The notes beneath the pieces were generated by a model. It was not told the origin of the DNA and ran no database searches. It worked only from the letters and a program-made list of their open reading frames with translations. DNA of 13,129 bases, from contig CAZGDY010000040.1 in the NCBI GenBank assembly GCA_964524965.1, positions 1 to 13,129 on the forward strand. The letters run 5' to 3'. The stretch comes from Kmv34 sp964524965. Lineage in GTDB: Bacteria; Aerophobota; Aerophobia; Aerophobales; B3-G15. Made by a program: the position numbers and the translations under genes. Each line of letters opens with the position of its first letter. Position 1 is the first letter of the stretch. Positions 1 through 7,319 of the stretch are shown piece by piece.

Positions 1-2
1 AA

Positions 3-158
3 TTGAGTAAAACAACAAGCTTTCTTTATCAATTAGCAAGAGCAGCTAATGATATCGAAAAACTTTCCAGTGGTGATCCTAAAAGGATAGTAAGAAGAGC
101 TAAGAATAAATACATTGGCCGAAAGTTGGTGAAAAATGTCTGGAAGTTTCCCTTTTAA
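3..158 (+). CDS. small basic conserved protein (about 51 aa), unknown function
   Basis: The frame is open from the left edge to a TAA at 156-158. It reads as a basic, tryptophan-containing small protein with the segment SSGDPKRIVRRAKNK (about residues 26-40). From memory, this resembles a widespread family of roughly 50-residue bacterial proteins that begin with a hydrophobic 'FLYxLAR' segment and carry 'SSGxPKRIxRRxKN', so the gene may be almost complete. A TTG at position 3 would give a product of the usual length for that family. The SD would lie outside the window, so the start is unproven and the gene could be 5' truncated. The stop lies 12 bp before the next small gene, so the two are probably co-transcribed. 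Function is unknown. The basic amphipathic character would suit nucleic-acid binding, but that is only a guess. Confidence 0.6.
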   Translation: MSKTTSFLYQLARAANDIEKLSSGDPKRIVRRAKNKYIGRKLVKNVWKFPF

Positions 159-170
159 GGAGAAAAGACA

Positions 171-368
171 ATGAAAAAAGAGCTTTTATCTCAACAAAAA
201 ATAGGAGAGTTTTTATCAATGGGCGTAGAAATGGAGGAAGAAGAAATAGGTCTTTACATTGCCTCCTCTGATGTTTCAGCGAGTTGCGCCTTCAAATTTG
301 ATGAATGGGAAAAGTTTATTGAAGGAGTGAAAAAGGCTAATGAGGAGTTTAAGAAAATAAGGGAATAA
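171..368 (+). CDS. small acidic protein (65 aa), unknown function
   Basis: ATG at 171 is preceded by a good SD, AAGGAGA at 157-163, which overlaps the stop of the upstream small gene, so the pair looks translationally close. The product is acidic, with a run MEEEE near residue 21. It ends in a charged, probably helical segment (EWEKFIEGVKKANEEFKK, about residues 45-62). I see no signal peptide or membrane segment. A single cysteine is visible near residue 39. I do not recognise the family. The gene converges with the SplB-like gene on the other strand, with only 15 bp between their stops. The strong SD and clean frame support a real gene; its role is unknown. Confidence 0.7.
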   Translation: MKKELLSQQKIGEFLSMGVEMEEEEIGLYIASSDVSASCAFKFDEWEKFIEGVKKANEEFKKIRE

Positions 369-383
369 AAAAACATTTAAACT

Positions 384-1553
384 TCAAATAAATAAACCGG
401 TCTCTTTTTTTGACCATCTGCGGTAATCTTTTAATTTCCAGCTAACCTTACTTCCTTCTTTCCCCATCGCAAGATCAGCTATACCACAGCGAGCAGTAGT
501 GCAGGAAAGGCAGTTGCCCTTACAATCGGTTGCTGGGTAAAATTTATCCTTTTTTCTTTTATATACAGGAATATCTATTCCCTCGCAATTAACAGAGCTC
601 ATAAATTCCCTATTTAACCCTCGAGGCTTACCATCGGTCATTTCATATTCCATACAAAGAGCAAAGGTGAGGTTTTTTTGCTCGCAAATATTTCGTAACT
701 TATCAAATATTTTTTTTCTGTAATCAATATCAGCATGCAAATAATTGTCTATTCTTTCTTTGTAAAGCTTTCTATAGTCCCATTTTGCTCTTACGCCAAA
801 TTTTTTATCTATATTTTCGATAATATTATCAAATATTTTAAAAGGGATATCAAAACAACTTGTTACTATGTGAGTGCAGCCAGAATCTGTTGCTCTTTTT
901 ATAATTTCTTCGATATCTTTTATTTCATCAGTTACGTAAGGAAAAATAGGGTCAATACGACATACGGAAAATATCCCATTTTCTGATAAACGTTTTATAT
1001 TCTCAAAAAGCTCATCAGTTACTGCTCCTCCCGGAACCAGAATTTTTCTTAAATTTTCCCGGGGAGTAAGTATTGATACCTGAGCAAAGGAGTGGGGTTG
1101 ATTTTTCATAATTTCAATAATAGGGGAAGGAATTTTAGCTTTAGTTATAAACTCTATCGGGATATTTCTTTCCACAAATACCTGAATAATTTTCTGGGAT
1201 AATTGATAATATTCATCAAGAGGCTGAAAAGGGTCCGTTACAGGGGATAAATAGCCACAGGATGCTAGATTTATAGAGTCAAGTTGCTGGGCAATGACCT
1301 GGTCAAAATCTTTAGCTACGGTGATTATTCCTTTTTCTCTAAAAAGTTGAAAATATCCGGGAAAGGAAAGAGCATAACAAAAAAAACACCCGATCCCACA
1401 TCCATTGTAGGGATTAATAAGCAGGCGCTCTGCTGTGCATTCTCTTTTACCGGGCCACCATCCGTGAAGCTCTTTTTTTGTAGGAACAAGAATATGAGGT
1501 TGGGGTTTTTCGATAATCTGGTATTCCTTTTTATTTATCTTTATCAGGGCCAT
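384..1553 (-). CDS. SplB-like radical SAM protein (COG1533 type, 'DNA repair photolyase')
   Basis: Radical SAM enzyme of 389 aa. The motif C52-x3-C56-x2-C59 (NGCGIGCFFCYA) binds the SAM-dependent [4Fe-4S] cluster. The following residues (SPVTDPFQPLDE near 102-113, ITKAKIP near 135-141) are typical of the COG1533 group, which includes spore photoproduct lyase and many uncharacterised proteins. A second cysteine set near the C-terminus, C344-x3-C348-x2-C351-x4-C356, suggests an extra metal or Fe-S site. The ATG at 1553 has SD AGAGG just upstream, and the start sits 8 bp after the rimO stop, so this is the third gene of a minus-strand operon. It ends in TGA. True spore photoproduct lyase activity is not implied; the substrate is unknown. 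Family assignment is firm, function is not. Confidence 0.85.
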   Translation of the reverse strand: MALIKINKKEYQIIEKPQPHILVPTKKELHGWWPGKRECTAERLLINPYNGCGIGCFFCYALSFPGYFQLFREKGIITVAKDFDQVIAQQLDSINLASCGYLSPVTDPFQPLDEYYQLSQKIIQVFVERNIPIEFITKAKIPSPIIEIMKNQPHSFAQVSILTPRENLRKILVPGGAVTDELFENIKRLSENGIFSVCRIDPIFPYVTDEIKDIEEIIKRATDSGCTHIVTSCFDIPFKIFDNIIENIDKKFGVRAKWDYRKLYKERIDNYLHADIDYRKKIFDKLRNICEQKNLTFALCMEYEMTDGKPRGLNREFMSSVNCEGIDIPVYKRKKDKFYPATDCKGNCLSCTTARCGIADLAMGKEGSKVSWKLKDYRRWSKKETGLFI

Positions 1554-1561
1554 ATTACCTC

Positions 1562-2908
1562 TTATTGGACAAAGATATCAAAGCTATCCTTAAGTTTTTT
1601 TACTTTCGCCTGAAAGATGTTTCCAGGAGGAAAGGGATTAGTGAAAAAAGTTTTTCCGTCAATTTCAGGAGCTTGAAAAATGGTATGTCCTTGTCCCTCT
1701 TTTGAGCTGGAATTAACAGCATAATCAATCATCACCGGATAAATTTTTCCTATTCGTTCTTGATTTTTCTTTAAAGTTATCTTCTCTTGGATTTCAAAAA
1801 TAGTTTTTCTTCTTTTTTCTTTTACTTGAGATGAAACCTGAGAGGGTAGGGGGTAAGCAAGAGTATTTTTTTCTCGGGAGTAGCTAAAAACTCCTAACCA
1901 GTCAAATTGTAGTTTTTCGACATCTTTTAAAAGTTTTTCAAAGTGGTTTTCTTTCTCTCCGGGAAAGCCTACCATCAAAGTAGTACGAAGAACAATCTCA
2001 GGGATAGCTTCTCTTAGCTTATTTATTAATTCTAAGGCGACCTCAAAAGGAGGGCGCTTCATTAGCTTGAGAATTTGATTGTGAGTATGTTGAAGGGGGA
2101 TATCAAAATACTTGCATAATTTTGAAGACTTTTTTATTAATGAGGTTATTTTCTCATCAAAATGAAGAGGATGGAGGTAAAGTAACCTTATCCATTTTAT
2201 ATCTTGAATTGTTTCTAATTCTTTGAGTAAAGTAAAAAAGTAAGATTTTTCGCCTTTATCCCAGCCGTAAAAAGTAGTATCCTGGGCGGTTAAAATGAGT
2301 TCTTTGATTCCCATTTTTCCCAGGTTTTTAGCTTCTGTTAATACATCATTTAGTTCTCTGCTTCGATAATTTCCTCTTAATTGAGGAATGAGACAATAAG
2401 AACATCGATTAGAACAACCCTCGGCTATTTTTAGATAGGCGTAACCAGGGGGAGTAGAAACTAATCTTGAAAAATTAGAATTATAAATAAATTTGGGTTT
2501 GGATACGGAAAATATAGGCTCATTTTTACTGAAAATATCATTGATAACCTCTTCGATACGATAGAAATCGGCACTTCCTAAAAGAGCATTTATGGCCGGA
2601 AATTTAAAAAATAACTTCCTTTTTTCCAGTTGGGAAAGACAACCACAGACAATTAGTTTTTGCTGAGGAGATTTTTGTTTTGATATCTTGGAAATAATCT
2701 GGTAACTTTCTTCTCTTGCGGCCTGAATAAAGCTGCAGGTATTGATGATTAAAACATCGGCCAGTTGATGAGAAGGTGTAAGGATATAGCCTTTTTCTCC
2801 TAAAATTCCTAAAATAACTTCACTATCAACTAAATTTTTGGGACAACCAAGGGAGATAAGGTTTACGATAATTTCCTTTTTCTTTTTTTTCTTATTTTCG
2901 GTATTCAT
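1562..2908 (-). CDS. rimO: ribosomal protein S12 methylthiotransferase RimO
   Basis: RimO adds a methylthio group to the beta-carbon of a conserved aspartate in ribosomal protein S12, using SAM and two [4Fe-4S] clusters. The MTTase N-terminal domain has its cysteines at C22 (ISLGCPKNLVDSE, a RimO signature that separates it from MiaB), C58 (NTCSFI) and C90 (VCGCLSQ). The radical SAM motif is C165-x3-C169-x2-C172 (EGCSNRCSYC), followed by a C-terminal TRAM-like domain. The length of 448 aa is normal. The N-terminus carries six consecutive lysines before the first strand. I chose the ATG at 2908; a TTG at 2911 directly before it has better spacing to the GGAG SD (7 nt against 10), so either may be used. 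The gene overlaps the end of the metallohydrolase gene by 17 bp, indicating a coupled operon. Confidence 0.96.
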   Translation of the reverse strand: MNTENKKKKKKEIIVNLISLGCPKNLVDSEVILGILGEKGYILTPSHQLADVLIINTCSFIQAAREESYQIISKISKQKSPQQKLIVCGCLSQLEKRKLFFKFPAINALLGSADFYRIEEVINDIFSKNEPIFSVSKPKFIYNSNFSRLVSTPPGYAYLKIAEGCSNRCSYCLIPQLRGNYRSRELNDVLTEAKNLGKMGIKELILTAQDTTFYGWDKGEKSYFFTLLKELETIQDIKWIRLLYLHPLHFDEKITSLIKKSSKLCKYFDIPLQHTHNQILKLMKRPPFEVALELINKLREAIPEIVLRTTLMVGFPGEKENHFEKLLKDVEKLQFDWLGVFSYSREKNTLAYPLPSQVSSQVKEKRRKTIFEIQEKITLKKNQERIGKIYPVMIDYAVNSSSKEGQGHTIFQAPEIDGKTFFTNPFPPGNIFQAKVKKLKDSFDIFVQ

Positions 2909-3665
2909 CAAGATTTATCTCCATTCCATCACTGGCTGCGATGACTTTTACTCCCAATTTTTCTTGAAGATTTTTAGCTACTTCCCGGGGTTTTGCCTGG
3001 AGCATGGTCATTCCGAAATGAGTTAAGATAGCAAGTTCGGGTTTATTGGAAGCTATTATTTTCTCAACATCTTTAAGGCTAAGATGCTCAAGATCTTTTC
3101 TGGGTTTGAGTCTAACTACATTTACAATGAGTATCTTTCCCGGATAATACTTCTCCAATCCCTCAAAATAAAGCCCATCAGTAATTAAAGAAATGGTTGA
3201 GTCTTGAAAGCTAATGTTTAAGCCGTAAGTTTCTACCCCGTGCTGGTGTTTTATGGGAGTATTAAAGAAAACATCATTTATTTTGTAATTAGCTTTTTCT
3301 TTGAGCTCTTCTATTTTTTCAGGAAACCCTTGTAAGTAGGGAAATGCAACAACATTTTTCCCCTTTAAGGCATCTTGAGGAGCGAAAAAAACTCCTCTTT
3401 TTTTAAATCCTCCCCAAGTCATTGCCTCAATCATCACATTTGTGTCGCCGGAGTGATCCAGATGTTTATGGGTCAGGATTATTGCATCAAGTTTCATGGG
3501 GTCAAGTTTAGGACGTGATTTAGTACATCTTACTAAAGAGCCCGGTCCGGGATCTATTAAAATGTTGGTATCTTCCAACCTCATCCATATCCCTCCCGAA
3601 GAGCGAAATTGCTTTATCATAACCATTCTTGCCCCGGCAGTTCCCAAGAATTTTATCTTTTTCAA
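2892..3665 (-). CDS. MBL-fold metallohydrolase
   Basis: Metallo-beta-lactamase-fold hydrolase of 257 aa. The signature H66-x-H68-x-D70-H71 (THKHLDHSGD) binds a dinuclear metal site; a later histidine in KHQHGVE, an aspartate in LITDG and a histidine in LTHFGM supply the remaining ligands. The N-terminus (KIKFLGTAGAR) and length fit the PhnP/RNase Z-like branch (COG1235), whose members mostly cleave phosphodiesters; the substrate here is unknown. The start codon is TTG, chosen because GGGAG lies 5 nt upstream and no better start exists. It is the first gene of the minus-strand operon, with a clear promoter just upstream, and its 3' end overlaps rimO. The association with rimO suggests a housekeeping role, but that is inference. 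Confidence 0.88.
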   Translation of the reverse strand: MKKIKFLGTAGARMVMIKQFRSSGGIWMRLEDTNILIDPGPGSLVRCTKSRPKLDPMKLDAIILTHKHLDHSGDTNVMIEAMTWGGFKKRGVFFAPQDALKGKNVVAFPYLQGFPEKIEELKEKANYKINDVFFNTPIKHQHGVETYGLNISFQDSTISLITDGLYFEGLEKYYPGKILIVNVVRLKPRKDLEHLSLKDVEKIIASNKPELAILTHFGMTMLQAKPREVAKNLQEKLGVKVIAASDGMEINLDEYRK

Positions 3666-3690
3666 TCTTACTCCCTTTTTACCTTTTAAA

Positions 3691-3718
3691 AGTATAGGAT
3701 AAATGTTCTCAAGGTCAA
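3691..3718 (-). promoter_or_regulatory. sigma-70-type promoter for the MBL-rimO-radical SAM operon
   Basis: On the minus strand, TTGACC (3718-3713) and TATACT (3696-3691) are separated by 16 bp. Both match the sigma-70 consensus at five of six positions. The expected transcript start is near 3684, leaving a leader of about 20 nt that contains the GGGAG site of the TTG-initiated metallohydrolase gene. Confidence 0.75.
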
Positions 3719-3737
3719 TAAATATATTTTGAAAGAT

Positions 3738-3765
3738 TTAACAAAAAATGAGTTTCCGATATACT
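3738..3765 (+). promoter_or_regulatory. sigma-70-type promoter for the DUF4139-nudC-Dph6-like operon
   Basis: TTAACA at 3738-3743 and TATACT at 3760-3765 are 16 bp apart (TTTAAC at 3737 would give 17). The transcript would start near 3772, about 30 nt before the ATG at 3802, with AGGAGG at 3788-3793. It lies back to back with the minus-strand promoter; the two -35 boxes are about 20 bp apart. Confidence 0.65.
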
Positions 3766-3801
3766 ATTTAAATAATATCGTAAAGTTAGGAGGTTCCTAT
3801 A

Positions 3802-5538
3802 ATGAAGATGAGAGTATTGAGAATTTGTTTGATGGCGGCATTGATAGTAATTTTTGCAGCTGGCATATCTCAGGCAACACCAACTACGAAAGGGAAAGTA
3901 ACGGAGGTGACCGTTTACAGAGAACAAGCTCTTGTTACCCGTACAATAAAAGTTGAGGGGTCCAAGGGAACTTTGGAAATTGTGGTCACTGATTTACCAG
4001 GAAAGATAATTCCTGCCACCTTGTCTGCTGAATCAAAAGGAAAAAGCAAGATTCATTCTGTTACTTATCGCACCAGGGCAGTTACCGGGGAAACACGACC
4101 AGAAATAAGAGTTATTGACGAGGAAATTATTGAACTGGAAAAGCAGTTAAGACAGTTTAAGGCATCTCAGCAATTACTTCAGCTCAAAGAAGAAATTATC
4201 AGTAAATTAGAGGAGTTTACGGCTCGCACTGCTAATATGGAACTTCAAGAAGGAGTTTTGAAGTTTGAAGAACTAAGGCAACTCACTGAATATGGTCTGG
4301 GAAAACATGAGGAGTTTTTAGAAGAGAACTTGAGATTACAGGAAAAAAGTGAGGAAACTTTAAAACAAATTGATCTCCTTAAACGCAAACGTTCTCAGCT
4401 TGCGGCAGGCTATACTCAAACCCAAAGAGAAGCCTTAGTACATCTCACTAAGGATACCGACCAACCCGTAACCATTAATTTGTGCTATGTGGTAAATCAG
4501 GTAAGTTGGTATCCTCAATACAATTTACGTTCCAGTGATAATCGCCAGACAGTAAGTGTTGAATATAATGCGATTGTGAGACAAATGAGTGGAGAAGACT
4601 GGACTAATGTGCAATTAACACTTTCCACAACTCAGCCCACATTTACTGCCCAACCCCCAATAATTAAGCCTTTAGAGATAGCTCTGGGTTCTAAAAAAGT
4701 TTTGGAAATGGAAGAACTTGAACAAACTTTAGGAATGTTTCGCGAAAAGCGCTCTATGGCACAAAAAGAGGCTGCTCCTTCTCTTGAGCTTTCCAGTATG
4801 TTAAACGTTTTTGCTGGGGAGGAGCAGGTATTGGAGCTAACTCAAAAAACAGATACATTTATAACCGAAAAAAAGAGAATTATGCGCTTAGAAGGAGTAA
4901 GTGTTACCTATCGTTTATCCCATTTAGCTAACCTTAATAGTCGTACCGATGAGCAGATTTTGCAGATCGTTGTGGAAAATATGCCTGCTCATTTTACTCA
5001 TATTGTAGCTCCGGTGTTAACTGATTTTGTCTATGAGGAAGCTTTAGTTAAAAACACAACATCGTATGTGTTTTTGCCCGGTTCCTATAATGCTTATCTT
5101 AGTGGTGAGTTTGTAGGACGTGGAACTATAGAACTTATCGCCAGTGGCGAAGAATTTAAAGCAGGGTTTGGCGTTGATCCGCAGGTACAAGTTGTCAAGG
5201 AGTTAACAACAAAAAGTGAACACATAGAAGGTGGTAATATCGTTTCTGAATTTGAATATCAGTTAACCGTATCTAATTATGGGAAAAAGATTATCAAGCT
5301 TAGTTTAGAAGATCGTATGCCTTACAGTCCCGATGGTTCAGTTCAAGTTACTCTCTTAAAAGCTGTACCAGAAATTAGTCAGGATCCAGAATATCAAAAA
5401 ACCAAGTTTAAAAAAGGTTTATTGTTGTGGAATTTGGAGATTCCGGCTCAAGCAATTAATGATGAAGCTGTAGTGGTGCTCTATAAGTTCAGGATGGCAC
5501 ACGACAAGCAAATGGCTATAAAAGGCTTATTTGAATAA
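3802..5538 (+). CDS. secreted DUF4139 protein with DUF4140 N-terminus (MuiA-like)
   Basis: Exported protein of 578 aa. A Sec signal peptide is clear: basic MKMRVLR, a hydrophobic core, and a likely cleavage after Ala25 (SQA). The next segment (VTEVTVYREQALVTR, about residues 33-47) matches the DUF4140 start, followed by a long charged helical or coiled-coil stretch (about 105-200). The DUF4139 domain runs from about 215 to the end, with family hallmarks VSWYPQYNLR and MSGEDWTNVQLTLSTTQP. This architecture is that of the 'mucoidy inhibitor MuiA' family, found as periplasmic or secreted proteins in bacteria; the biochemical function is unknown. The ATG is set by AGGAGG 8 nt upstream. It heads a plus-strand operon with nudC, 26 bp downstream. 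I see no lipobox, so the protein is probably soluble once exported. Confidence 0.85.
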   Translation: MKMRVLRICLMAALIVIFAAGISQATPTTKGKVTEVTVYREQALVTRTIKVEGSKGTLEIVVTDLPGKIIPATLSAESKGKSKIHSVTYRTRAVTGETRPEIRVIDEEIIELEKQLRQFKASQQLLQLKEEIISKLEEFTARTANMELQEGVLKFEELRQLTEYGLGKHEEFLEENLRLQEKSEETLKQIDLLKRKRSQLAAGYTQTQREALVHLTKDTDQPVTINLCYVVNQVSWYPQYNLRSSDNRQTVSVEYNAIVRQMSGEDWTNVQLTLSTTQPTFTAQPPIIKPLEIALGSKKVLEMEELEQTLGMFREKRSMAQKEAAPSLELSSMLNVFAGEEQVLELTQKTDTFITEKKRIMRLEGVSVTYRLSHLANLNSRTDEQILQIVVENMPAHFTHIVAPVLTDFVYEEALVKNTTSYVFLPGSYNAYLSGEFVGRGTIELIASGEEFKAGFGVDPQVQVVKELTTKSEHIEGGNIVSEFEYQLTVSNYGKKIIKLSLEDRMPYSPDGSVQVTLLKAVPEISQDPEYQKTKFKKGLLLWNLEIPAQAINDEAVVVLYKFRMAHDKQMAIKGLFE

Positions 5539-5564
5539 CTCATTATTTTAAAAAAGGATTTTTG

Positions 5565-6380
5565 ATGAATTTTATGCCAGCGCTTAATGCTCCGTTAGAA
5601 AAAACTGAACTTACATGGTGGTTTGCCTTTTGCCAGGATAAGTTGCTGGTTAAGCTACTTGATAATGCTGCTGCAATTCCTTGTCTCACCCATTTTGAAT
5701 CATTAGCTTTAAAGCCAATAAGAAAGCAGTACTTAGGGAGATTAAATGGGCGTCCTTGCTATTCGGCAGAATTAACTGCCGATGCCTCACCTCCTGAAGG
5801 TATGATTTTTCAAGAACTGCGGCAACTTTTCGGATTAATAGACGAGGAGTTGTTTCGGATATCTGGTTTCGCCATTCAAATTATGAATTGGGATCAAAAG
5901 CACCAGTACTGCGGTCGATGCGGAACTCTCACCAAAATTGAGTCTAATGAACGAGCTAAAATTTGTCCCAAGTGTAATCTTATCAATTTTCCTCGCATAT
6001 CTCCAGCGATCATAGTAGCAGTACTCAAGGATAATCAGATACTTCTTGCTCGCTCCCCTCGTTTTCCTCATAAATTATATAGTGTTATTGCCGGTTTTGT
6101 GGAACCAGGGGAAACACTTGAGGAATGCGTGAAAAGAGAAGTTAAGGAAGAAATTGGTATTCAGATAAAAAATATACGTTACTTTGGTAGCCAATCCTGG
6201 CCTTTTCCAAATTCCCTTATGATTGCTTTTACCGCCAATTATGCCGATGGCAAAATTAAAATTGATAAAACTGAAATTGTGGATGCAGGGTGGTTTAAAG
6301 CTGACAGCCTTCCTCTTATCCCTGGTAAAGTAAGTATTTCTCGGCAGTTAATTGATTGGTTTAAAAAGACTTATCCCTGA
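5565..6380 (+). CDS. nudC: NAD(H) pyrophosphatase NudC (Nudix, zinc ribbon)
   Basis: Hydrolyses NADH/NAD to NMN(H) and AMP and, in studied species, removes NAD caps from RNA. All family marks are present in 271 aa: a zinc ribbon C116-x2-C119 and C134-x2-C137, a complete Nudix box at residues 177-199 (G-x5-E-x7-REVKEE-x-G), and the NudC-specific signature SQSWPFPNS at 209-217 (consensus SQPWPFPxS). The N-terminal domain (1-110) is weakly conserved, as usual. I chose ATG 5565 because the AAGGA at 5554-5558 is 6 nt upstream; the TTG three bases earlier is too close to it. The gene lies 26 bp after the DUF4139 gene and 43 bp before the Dph6-like gene, so all three are probably co-transcribed. It ends in TGA. 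Confidence 0.93.
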   Translation: MNFMPALNAPLEKTELTWWFAFCQDKLLVKLLDNAAAIPCLTHFESLALKPIRKQYLGRLNGRPCYSAELTADASPPEGMIFQELRQLFGLIDEELFRISGFAIQIMNWDQKHQYCGRCGTLTKIESNERAKICPKCNLINFPRISPAIIVAVLKDNQILLARSPRFPHKLYSVIAGFVEPGETLEECVKREVKEEIGIQIKNIRYFGSQSWPFPNSLMIAFTANYADGKIKIDKTEIVDAGWFKADSLPLIPGKVSISRQLIDWFKKTYP

Positions 6381-6423
6381 AGATAGTTTTGAGATTTTTG
6401 GATACGCTGAAGGAGATAATTCT

Positions 6424-7077
6424 ATGAGTTACGCTGTGTCATGGAGTGGTGGCAAAGATAGTTGTTTTGCCTTATATAGGGCAGTTCTTAGTGGATATCG
6501 CATTTCTCATTTGGTGAATTTTATCAATAAAGAATCAAAACGAGTGAGCTTTCATGGGACAGAGGCTAAATTAATTCAGTCACAAGCTGAGGCAATTGAT
6601 ATTACTTTGACCCAAAAAGAAACTAATGGGGAGCAATACGAAGAAAAATTTAAAGAAGCAGTAAGAAGTTTAATTTCTGAGGGTGTAGAAGGTATGATTT
6701 TTGGTGATATATATTTAGAAGAGCACAAAAAGTGGACCAAGAGAGTTTGTGAAGACTTAGAGATTAAAGCAGTTGAGCCGCTATGGGGAAAAGATCCAGA
6801 AAAAATTCTTATTAATTTTATAAATGCTGGTTTTGAGGCAATAATAATTAGTGCTAAATCTGAATTATTTGGTGAGAAATGGATTGGTAAAAAAGTTGAT
6901 GAATTCTTTTTAAATTATTTAAAAAATAATAGCATTGATCTTTGTGGAGAAAATGGCGAATACCATACCCTGGTAAGTGATGGTCCCTTTTTTAAAAAAA
7001 AGATAAAAATAAATAAAGCCAGATCAATAATGAAAGATAATTATTGGTTTTTAGATATTTTTAAGCATTCATTGTAA
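6424..7077 (+). CDS. Dph6-family ATP pyrophosphatase (diphthine-ammonia ligase-like)
   Basis: The 217-aa protein has the PP-loop SGGKDS at residues 8-13, so it should adenylate a substrate using ATP and release pyrophosphate. The C-terminal signature GENGEYHTLVSDGPFF (175-190) is that of the Dph6/COG2102 family. In archaea and eukaryotes Dph6 amidates diphthine on translation factor EF2. Bacteria lack diphthamide, so the bacterial substrate is unknown and the name should be used only as a family label. I chose ATG 6424 because AAGGAG at 6410-6415 is 8 nt upstream; the open frame extends further back to 6352, but that stretch overlaps the nudC end and has no SD. It is the last gene of the operon with nudC. 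No clear terminator follows. Confidence 0.88.
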   Translation: MSYAVSWSGGKDSCFALYRAVLSGYRISHLVNFINKESKRVSFHGTEAKLIQSQAEAIDITLTQKETNGEQYEEKFKEAVRSLISEGVEGMIFGDIYLEEHKKWTKRVCEDLEIKAVEPLWGKDPEKILINFINAGFEAIIISAKSELFGEKWIGKKVDEFFLNYLKNNSIDLCGENGEYHTLVSDGPFFKKKIKINKARSIMKDNYWFLDIFKHSL

Positions 7078-7282
7078 AACTTTATTGAATTTAATAGATT
7101 TCACTAATTTATTAAACATTAAGTTTAAAGACTAACGATGTAAATTGTTTCCAAAAGATTTAACCCTCTTTTTATTGACTAAAAGTTGGTAGCTAATAAT
7201 TTCAATAAGAAAGACTTTTTTGCACCATTTTTTCAATTATGCTTTAATGATAAATGGTTTGTTTTTTATATAGACAGGGCAT

Positions 7283-7310
7283 TTTACAATACAATAAAAA
7301 TCTATAAAAT
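7283..7310 (+). promoter_or_regulatory. candidate promoter giving a leaderless MFS transcript
   Basis: TTTACA at 7283-7288 and TAAAAT at 7305-7310 are 16 bp apart. The predicted transcript start falls at about 7317-7320, at or immediately before the ATG at 7320. No SD is seen before that ATG. A second, weaker candidate further upstream (TTGACT at 7175-7180 with a poor -10 near 7197) would give a long leader. The rest of 7078-7319 is AT-rich with no other recognisable feature. Confidence 0.45.
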
Positions 7311-7319
7311 ACCAATCAT

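Noticed and set aside
735..1613. Plus-strand open frames opposite the SplB-like gene
   Set aside because: Their translations are cysteine-, phenylalanine- and lysine-rich with no family features, and they lie wholly antisense to a well-supported gene.
2870..2911. A-rich lysine-coding run at the rimO start as a programmed frameshift site
   Set aside because: Both overlapping reading frames are complete with their own starts and stops, and a frameshift would not create a sensible fusion.
6352..6423. Extended N-terminus of the Dph6-like protein
   Set aside because: It overlaps the end of nudC, lacks an SD and does not fit the family, which starts just before the PP-loop. ATG 6424 has a clear SD.
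7078..7319. Small RNA or riboswitch upstream of MFS transporter A
   Set aside because: The region is AT-rich, with only a weak TTAAAC/GTTTAA stem and no conserved aptamer features.
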